Part shown: positions 51,633-60,213 of the stretch, piece by piece
Layout of the letters: every line of letters begins with the position of its first letter
How positions within the stretch are numbered: position 1 is the first letter of the stretch
Assembly (NCBI GenBank): GCA_030654695.1
Contig: JAURWY010000034.1
Span: 124,001 to 188,000 of the forward strand
Direction of reading: 5' to 3'
Source: Polaromonas sp.
Lineage (GTDB): Bacteria > Pseudomonadota > Gammaproteobacteria > Burkholderiales > Burkholderiaceae_C
DNA length: 64,000 bases
Position numbers and translations under genes: made by a program
Notes under the pieces: generated by a model
Seen by the model: the letters and a program-made list of their open reading frames with translations, nothing else
What the model was told of the DNA's origin: nothing
The model's database searches: none

Positions 51633-52805
51633 ATGTGTAAATTCAGAATACTGATCATTCACAATGCCTATCAGCAGCGTGGTGGTGAGGATGCTGTAGT
51701 GGAAGCGGAACTTGAAATGTTGCGTGGACATGGCCACCCAATTGAAGTATTTTTAAAACACAACGATGAATTGAAAACAACTGCTATCTGGAAAGCAGCT
51801 GCAGACACCGTTTGGTCTAGAAGTTCTGTCAGTTCTTTGAGAGAAATTATCAGCCGCTTTCAACCTGATGTGGTTCATTTCCACAATACTTTTCCTATGA
51901 TTTCTCCTTCCGCTTATTGGGCCGTGCGTGCAGCAGGTCTGCCGGTTGTTCAGACGTTGCACAACTTCAGGTTGCATTGCCTGCAAGGCACTTATCTACG
52001 CAAGGGCAAGGTATGCGAAGACTGCATTGGAAATGTGCCTTGGCGCGGTGTCACGAGAGGCTGCTATAGGGCTTCAATACCTCAAAGTGCCGTGCTGGCC
52101 GGCATGCTGACAGTGCACCGCACCGTTGGCACATGGCAAAACAAGGTGACACGCTACATTGCGCTCAACGAGTTTTGCCGCTGTAAGTTGATAGAAGGCG
52201 GTCTGCCAGCGGAGCGAGTCGTGATCAAACCCAATTTTGTTGATTTTGAGGCGCCAACTGAAGCTTTACGGCAAGGTTTCTTATTTGTTGGGCGTTTGTC
52301 CGTTGAAAAAGGGATTGCTGTTCTAGTTAAAGCGATGAAGGGGATGGATGCCATTGCCTTAAGGATTGCAGGCACGGGGCCAGAGGCAGCTATTCTTGAA
52401 GGCGCCAAAGGCATCTCTGCACTAGGTCGCTTGACTAGCCAATCAGTACGAAATGAAATGGGGCAGGCATCTGCCTTGGTGTTCCCAAGCATCTGGTATG
52501 AAGGTTTCCCGATTACGATTGTTGAGGCTTTTGCCTCACGATTGCCGGTGATTGCAAGTCGGCTTGGTGGCATGCCAGAGTGGGTTACTGATGGCGTCAC
52601 CGGCCTGCTGTTTGAACCTGGGAATGCACAAGACCTTGCCAAGAAAATGAGCTGGGCACAACAGCATCCAGATGCGATGGCTGAAATGGGGCGCAAAGCT
52701 CGTGCCTTGTATGAGGCGAAATTCACGGCGGAGCAAAACTACCCGCAATTGATCAAAATTTACCAAGACGCCATCTCGGAAGTGAAAAGCGAGGTTGCAG
52801 GGTGA
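51633..52805 (+). CDS. GT4-type glycosyltransferase
   Basis: The 390-aa enzyme has an N-terminal domain with a Gly-rich turn (HNAYQQRGGEDAVVEAELEML), an FHNTFPMISP stretch, and a Cys pair region (GKVCEDCIGNVPW) typical of one GT4 subgroup. The donor domain has LFVGRLSVEKGIAVLVKAMK and the E-x7-E motif YEGFPITIVEAFASRLPVI. The gene is clearly more GC-rich than those before it. Its stop overlaps the next start (GTGA). Confidence 0.89.
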   Translation: MCKFRILIIHNAYQQRGGEDAVVEAELEMLRGHGHPIEVFLKHNDELKTTAIWKAAADTVWSRSSVSSLREIISRFQPDVVHFHNTFPMISPSAYWAVRAAGLPVVQTLHNFRLHCLQGTYLRKGKVCEDCIGNVPWRGVTRGCYRASIPQSAVLAGMLTVHRTVGTWQNKVTRYIALNEFCRCKLIEGGLPAERVVIKPNFVDFEAPTEALRQGFLFVGRLSVEKGIAVLVKAMKGMDAIALRIAGTGPEAAILEGAKGISALGRLTSQSVRNEMGQASALVFPSIWYEGFPITIVEAFASRLPVIASRLGGMPEWVTDGVTGLLFEPGNAQDLAKKMSWAQQHPDAMAEMGRKARALYEAKFTAEQNYPQLIKIYQDAISEVKSEVAG

Positions 52806-53557
52806 CCATTCAGCAACGCAACACTGTTTCCGTCCTTAATGCGACTATCGACGCCTTGTCATGGGATGCCGCACTGAACAACATCAGTGGATGGGCAGCT
52901 AAACGTGAAAGTCGTTACGTCTGCATTTGCAATGCGCATTCTGTCGTGACGACGGGCTTTGACGCGGCCTTTGGACAAGCAGTCGCTGCGGCAGACCTGG
53001 CCACCCCTGACGGTGCGCCAGTGGCTTGGATGATGCGCAAACTTGGGGCTAAAGACCAGCAGCGCATCAATGGGCCAGACTTGATGTGGAAGTATTGCGA
53101 GCAGGCTGCACAGCGCAGTGAGTCTATTTACTTGTATGGCGGTACACCGGAAACATTGACAATTTTGCAGGAACGATTAGCGACGCACTTCCCGCTGCTT
53201 GTGATTGCGGGGGCTTACTCGCCACCATTTCGCGCACTCAGCCCAGCAGAAGACGAAGCCGACGTAGCCCACATCAATTCTTCCGGGGCGGGCACAGTGT
53301 GGGTCAGCTTGGGCTGCCCAAAACAAGAGCTGTGGATGGCCGCTCACCGCGGGCGTGTCAATGCGGTCATGGTTGGTGTGGGAGCTGCGTTTGACTACCA
53401 TGCTGGGACGATCCAACGTGCGCCCGTGTGGATTCAGAATGCAGGGTTTGAGTGGTTGCACCGGCTAGCGTCTGAGCCGCGGCGGTTGTGGCGGCGTTAT
53501 TTGGTCACCAACACCTTGTTCATATTGGGTGCGGCGTTGCAATTGGCAAAGCGCTAA
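52802..53557 (+). CDS. WecG/TagA/CpsF family glycosyltransferase
   Basis: The 251-aa GT26 enzyme has the catalytic-region motifs NAHSVVTTGFDAAFGQAV, TPDGAPVAWMMRKLG, RINGPDLMWKYCE and LGCPKQELWMA. Members add ManNAcA, ManNAc or glucose to a lipid-linked acceptor. The start is a GTG at 52802 overlapping the upstream stop. It is the last gene of the EPS glycosyltransferase series and is followed by the first PEP-CTERM gene. Confidence 0.92.
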   Translation: MTIQQRNTVSVLNATIDALSWDAALNNISGWAAKRESRYVCICNAHSVVTTGFDAAFGQAVAAADLATPDGAPVAWMMRKLGAKDQQRINGPDLMWKYCEQAAQRSESIYLYGGTPETLTILQERLATHFPLLVIAGAYSPPFRALSPAEDEADVAHINSSGAGTVWVSLGCPKQELWMAAHRGRVNAVMVGVGAAFDYHAGTIQRAPVWIQNAGFEWLHRLASEPRRLWRRYLVTNTLFILGAALQLAKR

Positions 53558-53684
53558 TCACGCGACCTGTCCCGCGGTCAATAAAGTCTGACAGGAAGCA
53601 AGACAATTGGGGCCGAATGGCCTATAGGTCAATGTTAGTTTTCGAAATACCATTTAACAAATTTTTACATTTAGAAGGTATCCT

Positions 53685-54227
53685 ATGATTCAAAAAACAT
53701 TGTTGGCGCTGGCTGTTGCTGGTGTCATGGCGTCGGGGTCAGCCTTTGCACAATCTGCACCGCTTTACATAGCCACACTCTTGAACCCCTCAAACGGAGT
53801 TACATCGGGCAGCTTTAGTGAATTAACAGGAGCAGGAACATCCGTTTACAACTTTAGTGTTGGTAGCTCAGGTCTTTTAGACTTCAACGCATTATTCGTT
53901 TCACAAGTTCCTATGCTCAGTAGCTACACATTAACAAATGTAGCTTTTGATTCAAATAATTTTACCAAGCAATATGGCAACGACTTTACGAGCGTTTGGT
54001 CCTACAGTGGAACGAATATCAGTGCTGGAGCGCACACTCTTACGCTAACGAGTACGGGCACCTTGGCCTCGGGTGCCAGCACCGTTGGAATGATCAATTT
54101 CACCAGTACCCCCACCATCGTGACCCCTGTGCCTGAGCCCGCAACCATCACCATGATGCTGGCAGGTTTGGCCTTGGTGGGTGGAATGCAACTGCGGCGT
54201 AAAAAGAAATTGGAACTGGCTGGCTAG
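53685..54227 (+). CDS. Small PEP-CTERM sorting-domain protein
   Basis: The 180-aa secreted protein has a signal peptide (about 1-23, GSAFAQS), a Ser/Thr/Gly/Asn-rich beta-type body and a C-terminal PEP-CTERM signal: VPEPATITMMLAGLALVGG, then MQLRRKKK. This is a likely substrate of exosortase B encoded at 41453-42361. The body is not a family I know. A strong intrinsic terminator follows the stop. The 127 bases upstream hold a small GGCC-GAAT-GGCC palindrome but no clear promoter. Confidence 0.93.
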   Translation: MIQKTLLALAVAGVMASGSAFAQSAPLYIATLLNPSNGVTSGSFSELTGAGTSVYNFSVGSSGLLDFNALFVSQVPMLSSYTLTNVAFDSNNFTKQYGNDFTSVWSYSGTNISAGAHTLTLTSTGTLASGASTVGMINFTSTPTIVTPVPEPATITMMLAGLALVGGMQLRRKKKLELAG

Positions 54228-54891
54228 TTTGAAAAGGTTGCAGCTTTAAAACCTGCAACCTTTTTACTGTTGCGCGGGTGTATGGCGTGCTTGTACCCGA
54301 CAGCATCAAAGCGAATTCCGTCACCCATGAGTGAGGGTTGACTTGTGACGTACTCGACAAAGACGCTCCAAAAAAGCCACAAAAAACCACAGCTAACCAA
54401 GGGCTGGAGATCTCGCGTGGCATGCTGTTTTTTAGCAATGCGAACAAGCTAACCGCCGCGCCCACCATGGCCCCCGCCAGAACTTCTGAGACTGAGTGAA
54501 CGTCAATTTCCAAGCGCGATTGACCCACCAGCAGGGCCAATACAAACCCAGCGGCAACTGATAGACGTTGTTGCAGCGGCGGCAACTGCGAAGCCAGCGT
54601 CGAAAATAAAAGGGGGTACACGGCCATGGCCAGCATGGTGTGGCCAGAGATCCCCGTGAAGTCGATGTCCGGGATGCCAATGCCCCAGCCAATAAAAGCC
54701 AGCTTACTGACGGTCGTTGCCATGATGGCCAGCGTAAGCGTTACCACCCAACCGACGGCCAAGGGTTTTGTGCCGTCCTTTTGAGCGAGCATCAAAACGG
54801 CCGCCAATGCGGCCGGCAGGAGCAATTGCATTTCGCCAAAGCGGGAGACAAACAGCCAGCCCTGAAAACCCACTTCACCTACTGCAAACAT
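54148..54891 (-). CDS. PAP2-family phosphatase-like membrane protein with run-on C-terminus
   Basis: The 247-aa protein has about five membrane segments and two PAP2 signatures: the ISGHTMLAMAVYP block (PSGH-like) and GQSRLEIDVHSVSEVLAG (SRxxxxxHxxxE). The first K-x6-RP motif is not evident. Members dephosphorylate lipid carriers such as undecaprenyl diphosphate. The last 35 or so residues run through the terminator hairpin and overlap the convergent PEP-CTERM gene by 80 bases. An out-of-frame stop (CAGTAA on the minus strand, just before the hairpin) would give a normal end, so a recent frameshift near 54270-54285 is likely. Start 54891 overlaps the upstream gene. Confidence 0.75.
   Translation of the reverse strand: MFAVGEVGFQGWLFVSRFGEMQLLLPAALAAVLMLAQKDGTKPLAVGWVVTLTLAIMATTVSKLAFIGWGIGIPDIDFTGISGHTMLAMAVYPLLFSTLASQLPPLQQRLSVAAGFVLALLVGQSRLEIDVHSVSEVLAGAMVGAAVSLFALLKNSMPREISSPWLAVVFCGFFGASLSSTSQVNPHSWVTEFALMLSGTSTPYTRATVKRLQVLKLQPFQTSQPVPISFYAAVAFHPPRPNLPASW
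54232..54264. terminator. Intrinsic terminator after the PEP-CTERM gene
   Basis: AAAAGGTTGCAG (54232-54243) pairs perfectly with CTGCAACCTTTT (54253-54264) around a 9-base loop, and the stem ends in a T-run on the plus strand. The A-run on the other flank would also give T residues on the minus strand, so it may work in both directions. On the minus strand it lies inside the C-terminal reading frame of the PAP2 gene. Confidence 0.85.
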
Positions 54892-56636
54892 GGACTTGTT
54901 GGCTTGAGCAACAACTCTTCAAACTGGTCGATGGGAAGCGGTCGACTGAAAAAATACCCTTGAAAAGAATGGCATCCGAGCAACGCTAACAAGTCACGCT
55001 GCTGCTCAGTTTCAACACCTTCCGCTATGACGGTCAACCGCATGCTCGCTCCCAACGAAATCACCATCTTAGCAATGGCCGCATCGCTGGGGTGAATCAG
55101 AATTTCTTTGATGAATCCTTGATCGATTTTGAGCTCATCTAAGGGCAGCCGCTTCAAGTGAAGAAGTGACGAATAGCCAACTCCAAAATCGTCCAAAGAA
55201 AATTTAATTCCTTTGTTGCTCAATGTCCGCATCTTGCAGACCACGTCATCCAGATTTGATATGAATAAACTCTCTGTCAACTCCAGCTTGAGCAGAAACG
55301 GGTCTGCACCCGTCCGCTCAAGAACTGATAAGACAGTGGCGACAAAATCAGTTTGATGAAATTGCATTGCACTGACATTGACCGCCATGGTGAGATGGGC
55401 GGTCTCCGGCCTTGTTGACCAAAGCGCCAACTGCTGGCAAGCGACATCAAGAACCCATTGCCCTAAACGAACAATCAGCCCGGTCTCTTCCGCAAGCTCG
55501 ATGAACACCGCAGGAAAGACAAGTCCGAGCGTTGGATGCTGCCAGCGCACGAGTGCCTCAGCCCCAATGATCTGACCAACGCCCTCGGTCTGAGGCTGGT
55601 AATGAAGCAGGAACTGCCCCTTGGCAACAGCCTCTCGAAAGCTGGCCTCTAAAACAACACGCGCCGCCACGACCGATTCCATTTGGGGCTGAAAAAAATA
55701 AACCTCATTGCCGCCCCCCGCCTTGGCCTTTAGCAGGGCCAAGTCAGCATGCTTCAGCGCACTCTGAGAACTCCCCATGCGGCCACTCTCAAATAGGTTG
55801 ACGCCAATGCTGCACGTGCTGCTGTAAACAATATGATCGACTTGGTGGCATTTGTTCAGCGCGAGCAGTATGTTTTGGGCCATTTCTTCAGCTTGCGCTG
55901 TGGCAACCGTTAAATCCTCACTGAGGTGCTCCATGAGCACTGCAAATTCATCACCGTCTAGGCGGGCGACGGTGTCCCCTTCACGCACACAGGCACTCAA
56001 CCGTGCCGCCACTTCTTTGATGATTTTGTCACCCTGAAGATGACCAAAATTTTTATTGAACAACCTAAAGTGGTCGAGTCCAATGTAAAGAATGGCACCT
56101 TTGCACTGGTTTTGAACACAGTTAGCGAGTGCTTTTTTGAGTCGCACCCTCAAGCAATGGTGATTGGGTAAATCTGTCAATTGATCATAGAAAGACAAAT
56201 ACTCAATTTTTTTGTCAGCCTCTTTTAAAACAGTTAAATCATTAAATGTCGAGGTGTAATGACTCACAGACTGCTGGCTATTTTTTATTTCTGTGATGCA
56301 AAGCCACTGTGGGTAAATATCGCCATTTTTCTTTTTATTCCAGATCTCACCTTGCCATAAGCCGTTACTCTCAAGGCCTTGCCACAAGTTACGAAAAAAA
56401 ACACCGTCATGTTGCCCAGAAGCAAGCATCTTTGGGGTTTTACCAAGCGCATCTTGCGCCGTGTAGCCCGTGATTGTGGTGAAGGCGGCATTGACTTTGA
56501 CAATGATCTGCTGATCATCGGTTACCAACCGGCCTTCTGATGACTCAAAAAAAGCCTCGGCAATCAGCATCTCTTGTGCCGACATCTCACTGCTGACGCG
56601 GCTCAAGGCAGTCTCAACTAGTTTTAATTTTGACAA
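54879..56636 (-). CDS. PAS-GGDEF-EAL protein (c-di-GMP turnover)
   Basis: The 585-aa protein has an N-terminal PAS domain (about 25-140), a GGDEF domain in which the signature is DGDEF (227-231) with an I-site RxxD (218-221) kept, and an EAL domain from about 325 with EALVRW (360-365) and LDDFGVGYSSLLHLKRLP. DGDEF suggests weak or no cyclase activity, so net phosphodiesterase function is likely. There is no membrane segment. It is close to two PEP-CTERM genes and the EPS locus, which fits biofilm control. It overlaps the PAP2 start by 13 bases. Confidence 0.92.
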   Translation of the reverse strand: MSKLKLVETALSRVSSEMSAQEMLIAEAFFESSEGRLVTDDQQIIVKVNAAFTTITGYTAQDALGKTPKMLASGQHDGVFFRNLWQGLESNGLWQGEIWNKKKNGDIYPQWLCITEIKNSQQSVSHYTSTFNDLTVLKEADKKIEYLSFYDQLTDLPNHHCLRVRLKKALANCVQNQCKGAILYIGLDHFRLFNKNFGHLQGDKIIKEVAARLSACVREGDTVARLDGDEFAVLMEHLSEDLTVATAQAEEMAQNILLALNKCHQVDHIVYSSTCSIGVNLFESGRMGSSQSALKHADLALLKAKAGGGNEVYFFQPQMESVVAARVVLEASFREAVAKGQFLLHYQPQTEGVGQIIGAEALVRWQHPTLGLVFPAVFIELAEETGLIVRLGQWVLDVACQQLALWSTRPETAHLTMAVNVSAMQFHQTDFVATVLSVLERTGADPFLLKLELTESLFISNLDDVVCKMRTLSNKGIKFSLDDFGVGYSSLLHLKRLPLDELKIDQGFIKEILIHPSDAAIAKMVISLGASMRLTVIAEGVETEQQRDLLALLGCHSFQGYFFSRPLPIDQFEELLLKPTSPCLQ

Positions 56637-56958
56637 TTTTTATCTTTTAAAAAATAGATATCGGAATTTCAAAAGCGATTCGATATTTTTGGGCTATTTG
56701 ATATATTACTGATCAAAAAAATAATGTGACTAGCTCAAATAGACTATTGACACGGTTAGCTTAAAGTAGAAAAAAATTATTTTTGAAGCTAGGCATATTT
56801 TTTGCCAATACCAATGCCAAGTGGCTTTAGCAAAACAACTGCACCGCAAATTGAAACTCATTAAAAACGCAACATCTAGTGCTTACAGACTATTGTTGAA
56901 ACAGTTTATAACCTGATAGGATGTACAGCTAAATATATTTAAATACGGCTCATAAAAC
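56637..56958. other. AT-rich divergent intergenic region before the ice-binding-like gene
   Basis: This 322-base gap separates the divergent PAS-GGDEF-EAL and ice-binding-like genes and must carry both promoters. It is rich in A/T tracts with no gene and no sigma-28 or -24/-12 site that I can see. A TATATTTAAATA stretch lies just upstream of the plus-strand gene. Confidence 0.6.
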
Positions 56959-57879
56959 ATGAAATGCAGCAAAAAAATACTATTGTCCGGGCTTGTTGCT
57001 CTGTCATTTATCCCCGCTATTGCTTCGGCGCAATCGCTGGCGGGGTATTCAAATTTAACCAGCTTTTCAGTGCTGTCGGGCAGCTATGTCACAACTGGCG
57101 CTGGGAGCAACGTCAGCGGTGACATGGGTGCTTTGACCTACATCGCGACCGGCGCGAACTCCAGCGGCGCAAGTTCTAACTATGCCGGCTCCTACATCAC
57201 CACAGGCGCAGGCTCAACTGGCTCAGGTTCTAATTTTGCAGGCGGCTACATCACCCCCGGCCTAGGCTCTACTGTTATTGGCTCCAATACTGCGGGCTTG
57301 GCTCCCGCCAGTTTCACAAATGTGAACAATGCTTTGCTTGAACTGTCTGCTGCGCAGTTGGCATTGAAAAGCTTGACAGCGGGAAGTACGCTTGCGGCAA
57401 CGATGGATGGAAAGCAAACGATGACGGCAGGCGTCTACAACGCACCAGCATTGACGACGGCTGCTGGAACAGTTCTCACACTTGATGCTGCAGGCCAAAC
57501 AAATCCTTATTGGGTTTTCAATATCGACACCTACCTCAGCACGGGTGCAAGCACTTCCGTCAACATTGCCAATTTGGGGCTTGGCGGTACAGCCAGCGTG
57601 ATATGGAACACCGGAGGCTATGCGAGCTTCGGCGAAAGCAACTCTTTTGTCGGTTCAGTTTTTGCTGGGGAATACATTTCCACCGGTGCAACAACAACGT
57701 CCGGCCCCTTATTTGCAAAAGAATACGTCACGCTGGGTGCCAGCGGTACCATTAACAGCATGGTTGTCGCCCCTATACCGGAGCCTGAAATCTATGCCTT
57801 GATGCTGGCTGGCATCGGCTTGCTGACCCTGAAAGTTCGCCGCGAGAAGAAAAACCAGCTTTCCAAAGTTGCTGCTTAA
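56959..57879 (+). CDS. Ice-binding-like (DUF3494-type) protein with PEP-CTERM signal
   Basis: The 306-aa secreted protein has a signal peptide (about 1-25, IASAQS) and a body with the order of the ice-binding/DUF3494 fold: SLAGYSNLTSFSVLSGSYV at the start, a helical segment (NNALLELSAAQLALKSL), TMTAGVYNAPALTTAAG, TLDAAGQTNPYWVFNID and ISTGATTTSGPLFAKEYVTL. The C-terminus is a PEP-CTERM signal (IPEPEIYALMLAGIGLL then RREKK). Residues 41-113 carry a roughly 18-residue repeat. DUF3494 proteins can bind ice or act as adhesins; here surface or matrix anchoring by XrtB is likely and ice binding is unproven. Confidence 0.85.
   Translation: MKCSKKILLSGLVALSFIPAIASAQSLAGYSNLTSFSVLSGSYVTTGAGSNVSGDMGALTYIATGANSSGASSNYAGSYITTGAGSTGSGSNFAGGYITPGLGSTVIGSNTAGLAPASFTNVNNALLELSAAQLALKSLTAGSTLAATMDGKQTMTAGVYNAPALTTAAGTVLTLDAAGQTNPYWVFNIDTYLSTGASTSVNIANLGLGGTASVIWNTGGYASFGESNSFVGSVFAGEYISTGATTTSGPLFAKEYVTLGASGTINSMVVAPIPEPEIYALMLAGIGLLTLKVRREKKNQLSKVAA
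57133..57297 (+). repeat. Tandem 18-residue repeats in the ice-binding-like protein
   Basis: Three adjacent units of 18-19 residues (residues 59-77, 78-95 and 96-113) share x-Y-I-x-T/P-G-x-x-S-x-x-x-x-S-N-x-A-G (SYITTGAGSTGSGSNFAG, GYITPGLGSTVIGSNTAG). A more diverged copy lies at 41-58. The regular Y-I-T-x-G spacing suggests extra coils of a beta-helix. Confidence 0.78.
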
Positions 57880-57897
57880 GCAACGTGCGGAGGAGTT

Positions 57898-58455
57898 CTA
57901 AAGAGAGCGTGGTCCGGGTGGTGCTTGGTGGGCGTTCATGGCGTTGACCAACAAGCAGGTGATAAAGGCTAATCGCAGCAAAACGAACAATGTCAGCGTG
58001 GGCGACATTGGCTCTGCGATGTAACTAAACACCGTGAGGTAGTCCATGCAGAAAATCGTGACTTCAGACGCGAGGCAAACCAAAGCCACTCGTTCGAAAT
58101 GCCAATCTTTGACATAGCTCCAGCTGTAAAGAAACATCCAAAAAACATACAGCCAGCCGCGCTTTTGCAAATAGGGCTCGAAGGTTTCAGCAGTTGGCGT
58201 GAAGTTCAGAACTTGATAAACAACTTCTGGGAATAAAAGTAGACACGCTACAAACCAGAGAACACATGCCAGCAAAAAAATATTTCGATACTTAAAGCCG
58301 CGGGCAATCGCTGAACTTCCATACAGAGACAAGGGCGGCGATAAGAGCATGTGCAATTCAGCGGAAGAGATCAGTTGACCAGCCTCTGCCGAGGCAATGT
58401 GCGCACGGTTTGGGATGGCTTGAGGGCCCCACGAAATACCCTCTTTGGGTTTCAT
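57898..58455 (-). CDS. Small membrane protein of unknown function
   Basis: The 185-aa product from ATG 58455 (AGGTGG ribosome site 7 bases upstream) has about four hydrophobic segments, including YRNIFLLACVLWFVACLLLF and LTLFVLLRLAFITCLLVNAM. An upstream ATG at 58521 would add 22 residues without a good ribosome site. I do not recognise a family. It is convergent with the ice-binding-like gene, 18 bases apart, and lies upstream of none of the efflux genes in an operon sense. Confidence 0.72.
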   Translation of the reverse strand: MKPKEGISWGPQAIPNRAHIASAEAGQLISSAELHMLLSPPLSLYGSSAIARGFKYRNIFLLACVLWFVACLLLFPEVVYQVLNFTPTAETFEPYLQKRGWLYVFWMFLYSWSYVKDWHFERVALVCLASEVTIFCMDYLTVFSYIAEPMSPTLTLFVLLRLAFITCLLVNAMNAHQAPPGPRSL

Positions 58456-58652
58456 GACGTCACCACCTGATGTCCCACAAGAAAGCAGCCTGTCCCTTGC
58501 CGGGCATCGTGTTGAATCCAAACTCCTGCAGCGAACAAGAAACTGCCAGAGGTGATATTACAACTGAACGTGATATTTTTTTGCTAGTAAAACTACAAAA
58601 ATTTTCTTTCGTTTTATAGTCATTTTGTTTCGTCAACATGACAAAAATGTAA

Positions 58653-58762
58653 CCCAGAAAGCCGCGGCCTCAATAGTCCAAATGGCTTACTAAAGCAGCT
58701 ATCCTGGGAGGCAACAACTGAAACGTTCAGCCTGCCGGAAGACTTGCTTCTCCGGGTGGCTG
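58653..58762. other. Structured intergenic element of unknown type
   Basis: Between the small membrane protein and the efflux operon there are nested inverted repeats. CCCAG (58653-58657) pairs with CTGGG (58704-58708), enclosing a small TAGT/ACTA hairpin (58674-58692). GCCTC (58667-58671) can alternatively pair with GAGGC (58708-58712). A strong hairpin CAGCC-TG-CCGGA / TCCGG-GT-GGCTG spans 58728-58762 and touches the outer-membrane factor stop codon. No T-run follows on either strand. It may be a 3' mRNA structure of the efflux operon or a leader of the membrane protein gene at 57898-58455. Confidence 0.5.
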
Positions 58763-58764
58763 CA

Positions 58765-60213
58765 TCAAGGCCTGGTTTCGAGCGAGCTCTGCGATGCCTC
58801 TTTCCAACCACCACCCAACGTCTTGTACAAGGTCACCTGATTTTGCAACTGCAACAAGCGGGTTTGCACCACGGCTTGCTGCGCGGCAAACAAAGCGCGC
58901 TGGGCATCCAGCAAGTCCAGTTGATTGGCAATGCCGTTTTGGTAGCGCAAGTCAGACAGCTTGAAGCGGGCCGCCTCAGCCGCGCTTTGCGCTTGCTGGG
59001 CCTGCAACTGCACCCCTAAAGTAGCACGACCCGCCAGCGCATCCGCCACTTCCCGGAAAGCGGTCTGAATGGCTTTTTCGTACTGCGCCACCGCGATGTC
59101 ACGCGTTGCCTTGCTGACCTCAAGCCCGGCCTGGTTGCGACCCGCATCGAACAAAGGCAAAAACAGCTGCGGCGCTAGCGTCCAGCCAAAGGTGCCGCTG
59201 TTGAACAAATTAGACAAGTTGTTGCTGGCGCTGCCGGCCGAAGCGGTCAAGGAGATCTTCGGGAAAAATGCGGCACGGGCAGCACCTATGTTGGCGTTCG
59301 CTGCCAGCAATTGCTGCTCGGCTTGTCGAATGTCTGGCCGCAAAGCCAATAAGTCTGAAGGCAGGCCAGCCGGAACTTCAGCCATCAGCGGTCTGTCGGC
59401 CAAGCTCTGCCCGGTTGGCAACACCACCGCCAGATCAGCCGTCAAGGGTTGACCTAGCAGCAGGCTCAAGGCGTTCTCACCGAGTGCGCGTTGCCGTTGT
59501 AGTTGCGCTAAGCTGACGCGGGCGGCTTGCACCAACGACTGCGATTGGCGCAGGTCCAGCTCGGAGCTGACACCGTTGTCAAAGCGCAGCTGGCTGAGTT
59601 GCAGCGACGCCACGCGACTGTCCAGCGTCTGCTGGGTGATGGCCAGCGACTCTTGGTCAGCCAACAAGCTCAAGTAGGCATTGGCAACTGCCGCGATCAG
59701 ACTGATCTGCGTGGTTTTACGGCCTTCCTCGGAAGCCAGATACAAGGCCAAAGCCGCGTCTTTGAGACTGGCCACACGACCAAAGAAATCGAGCTCATAC
59801 GAGGTCATCGCCAAGCCGGCGGTGTAGGTGCTGGTGATGCTGCCGTTGCCACTGGTGCTCGGCTGACGCAAACCGGTGGCAGCAGCGCCAATGGTCGGAA
59901 ACTGATTGGCGCGGCTGATCTGAAACTGGGCGCGGGTCTGTTCGATATTCAATACCGCTATGCGCAAATCGCGGTTGTTGGTCAGCGACACCGTTATCAA
60001 TTTGCGCAACTGTGGATCGCTGAAAAAGGTTTGCCATTCGAGTGCCGAAGCCGCTGTTCCGGCCGGTGCGGTGCCGGTTGTTGACAACCCTCGGGTTGGC
60101 CAGTCACCGGAAACAGGTGCTGCCGGACGCTCGTATGTAGGCGCAAACGAACAGCCGGCCAGCACCATCGCTGCAGCCAACACCGTCAGCCGTTGAATCA
60201 TCATCGTGGTCAT
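58765..60213 (-). CDS. Outer membrane efflux lipoprotein (OprM/NodT family)
   Basis: The 482-aa protein has a lipobox (AAAMVLAGC, Cys21) and two TolC-type repeats with SLTNNRDLRIAVLNIEQTRA, ALRPDIRQAEQQLLAANANI and FDNGVSSELDLRQSQSLVQA. The two halves repeat the long helical hairpins that form the periplasmic tunnel. It is the third gene of the RND operon and its ATG (60213) overlaps the pump stop. Confidence 0.95.
   Translation of the reverse strand: MTTMMIQRLTVLAAAMVLAGCSFAPTYERPAAPVSGDWPTRGLSTTGTAPAGTAASALEWQTFFSDPQLRKLITVSLTNNRDLRIAVLNIEQTRAQFQISRANQFPTIGAAATGLRQPSTSGNGSITSTYTAGLAMTSYELDFFGRVASLKDAALALYLASEEGRKTTQISLIAAVANAYLSLLADQESLAITQQTLDSRVASLQLSQLRFDNGVSSELDLRQSQSLVQAARVSLAQLQRQRALGENALSLLLGQPLTADLAVVLPTGQSLADRPLMAEVPAGLPSDLLALRPDIRQAEQQLLAANANIGAARAAFFPKISLTASAGSASNNLSNLFNSGTFGWTLAPQLFLPLFDAGRNQAGLEVSKATRDIAVAQYEKAIQTAFREVADALAGRATLGVQLQAQQAQSAAEAARFKLSDLRYQNGIANQLDLLDAQRALFAAQQAVVQTRLLQLQNQVTLYKTLGGGWKEASQSSLETRP

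Noticed and set aside
58640-58765. c-di-GMP-I (GEMM) riboswitch
   Set aside because: The AAAGCC-GCGG run is suggestive, but the required GGGACGCAAAGCC core and first hairpin are absent, so only an unclassified structure is reported.
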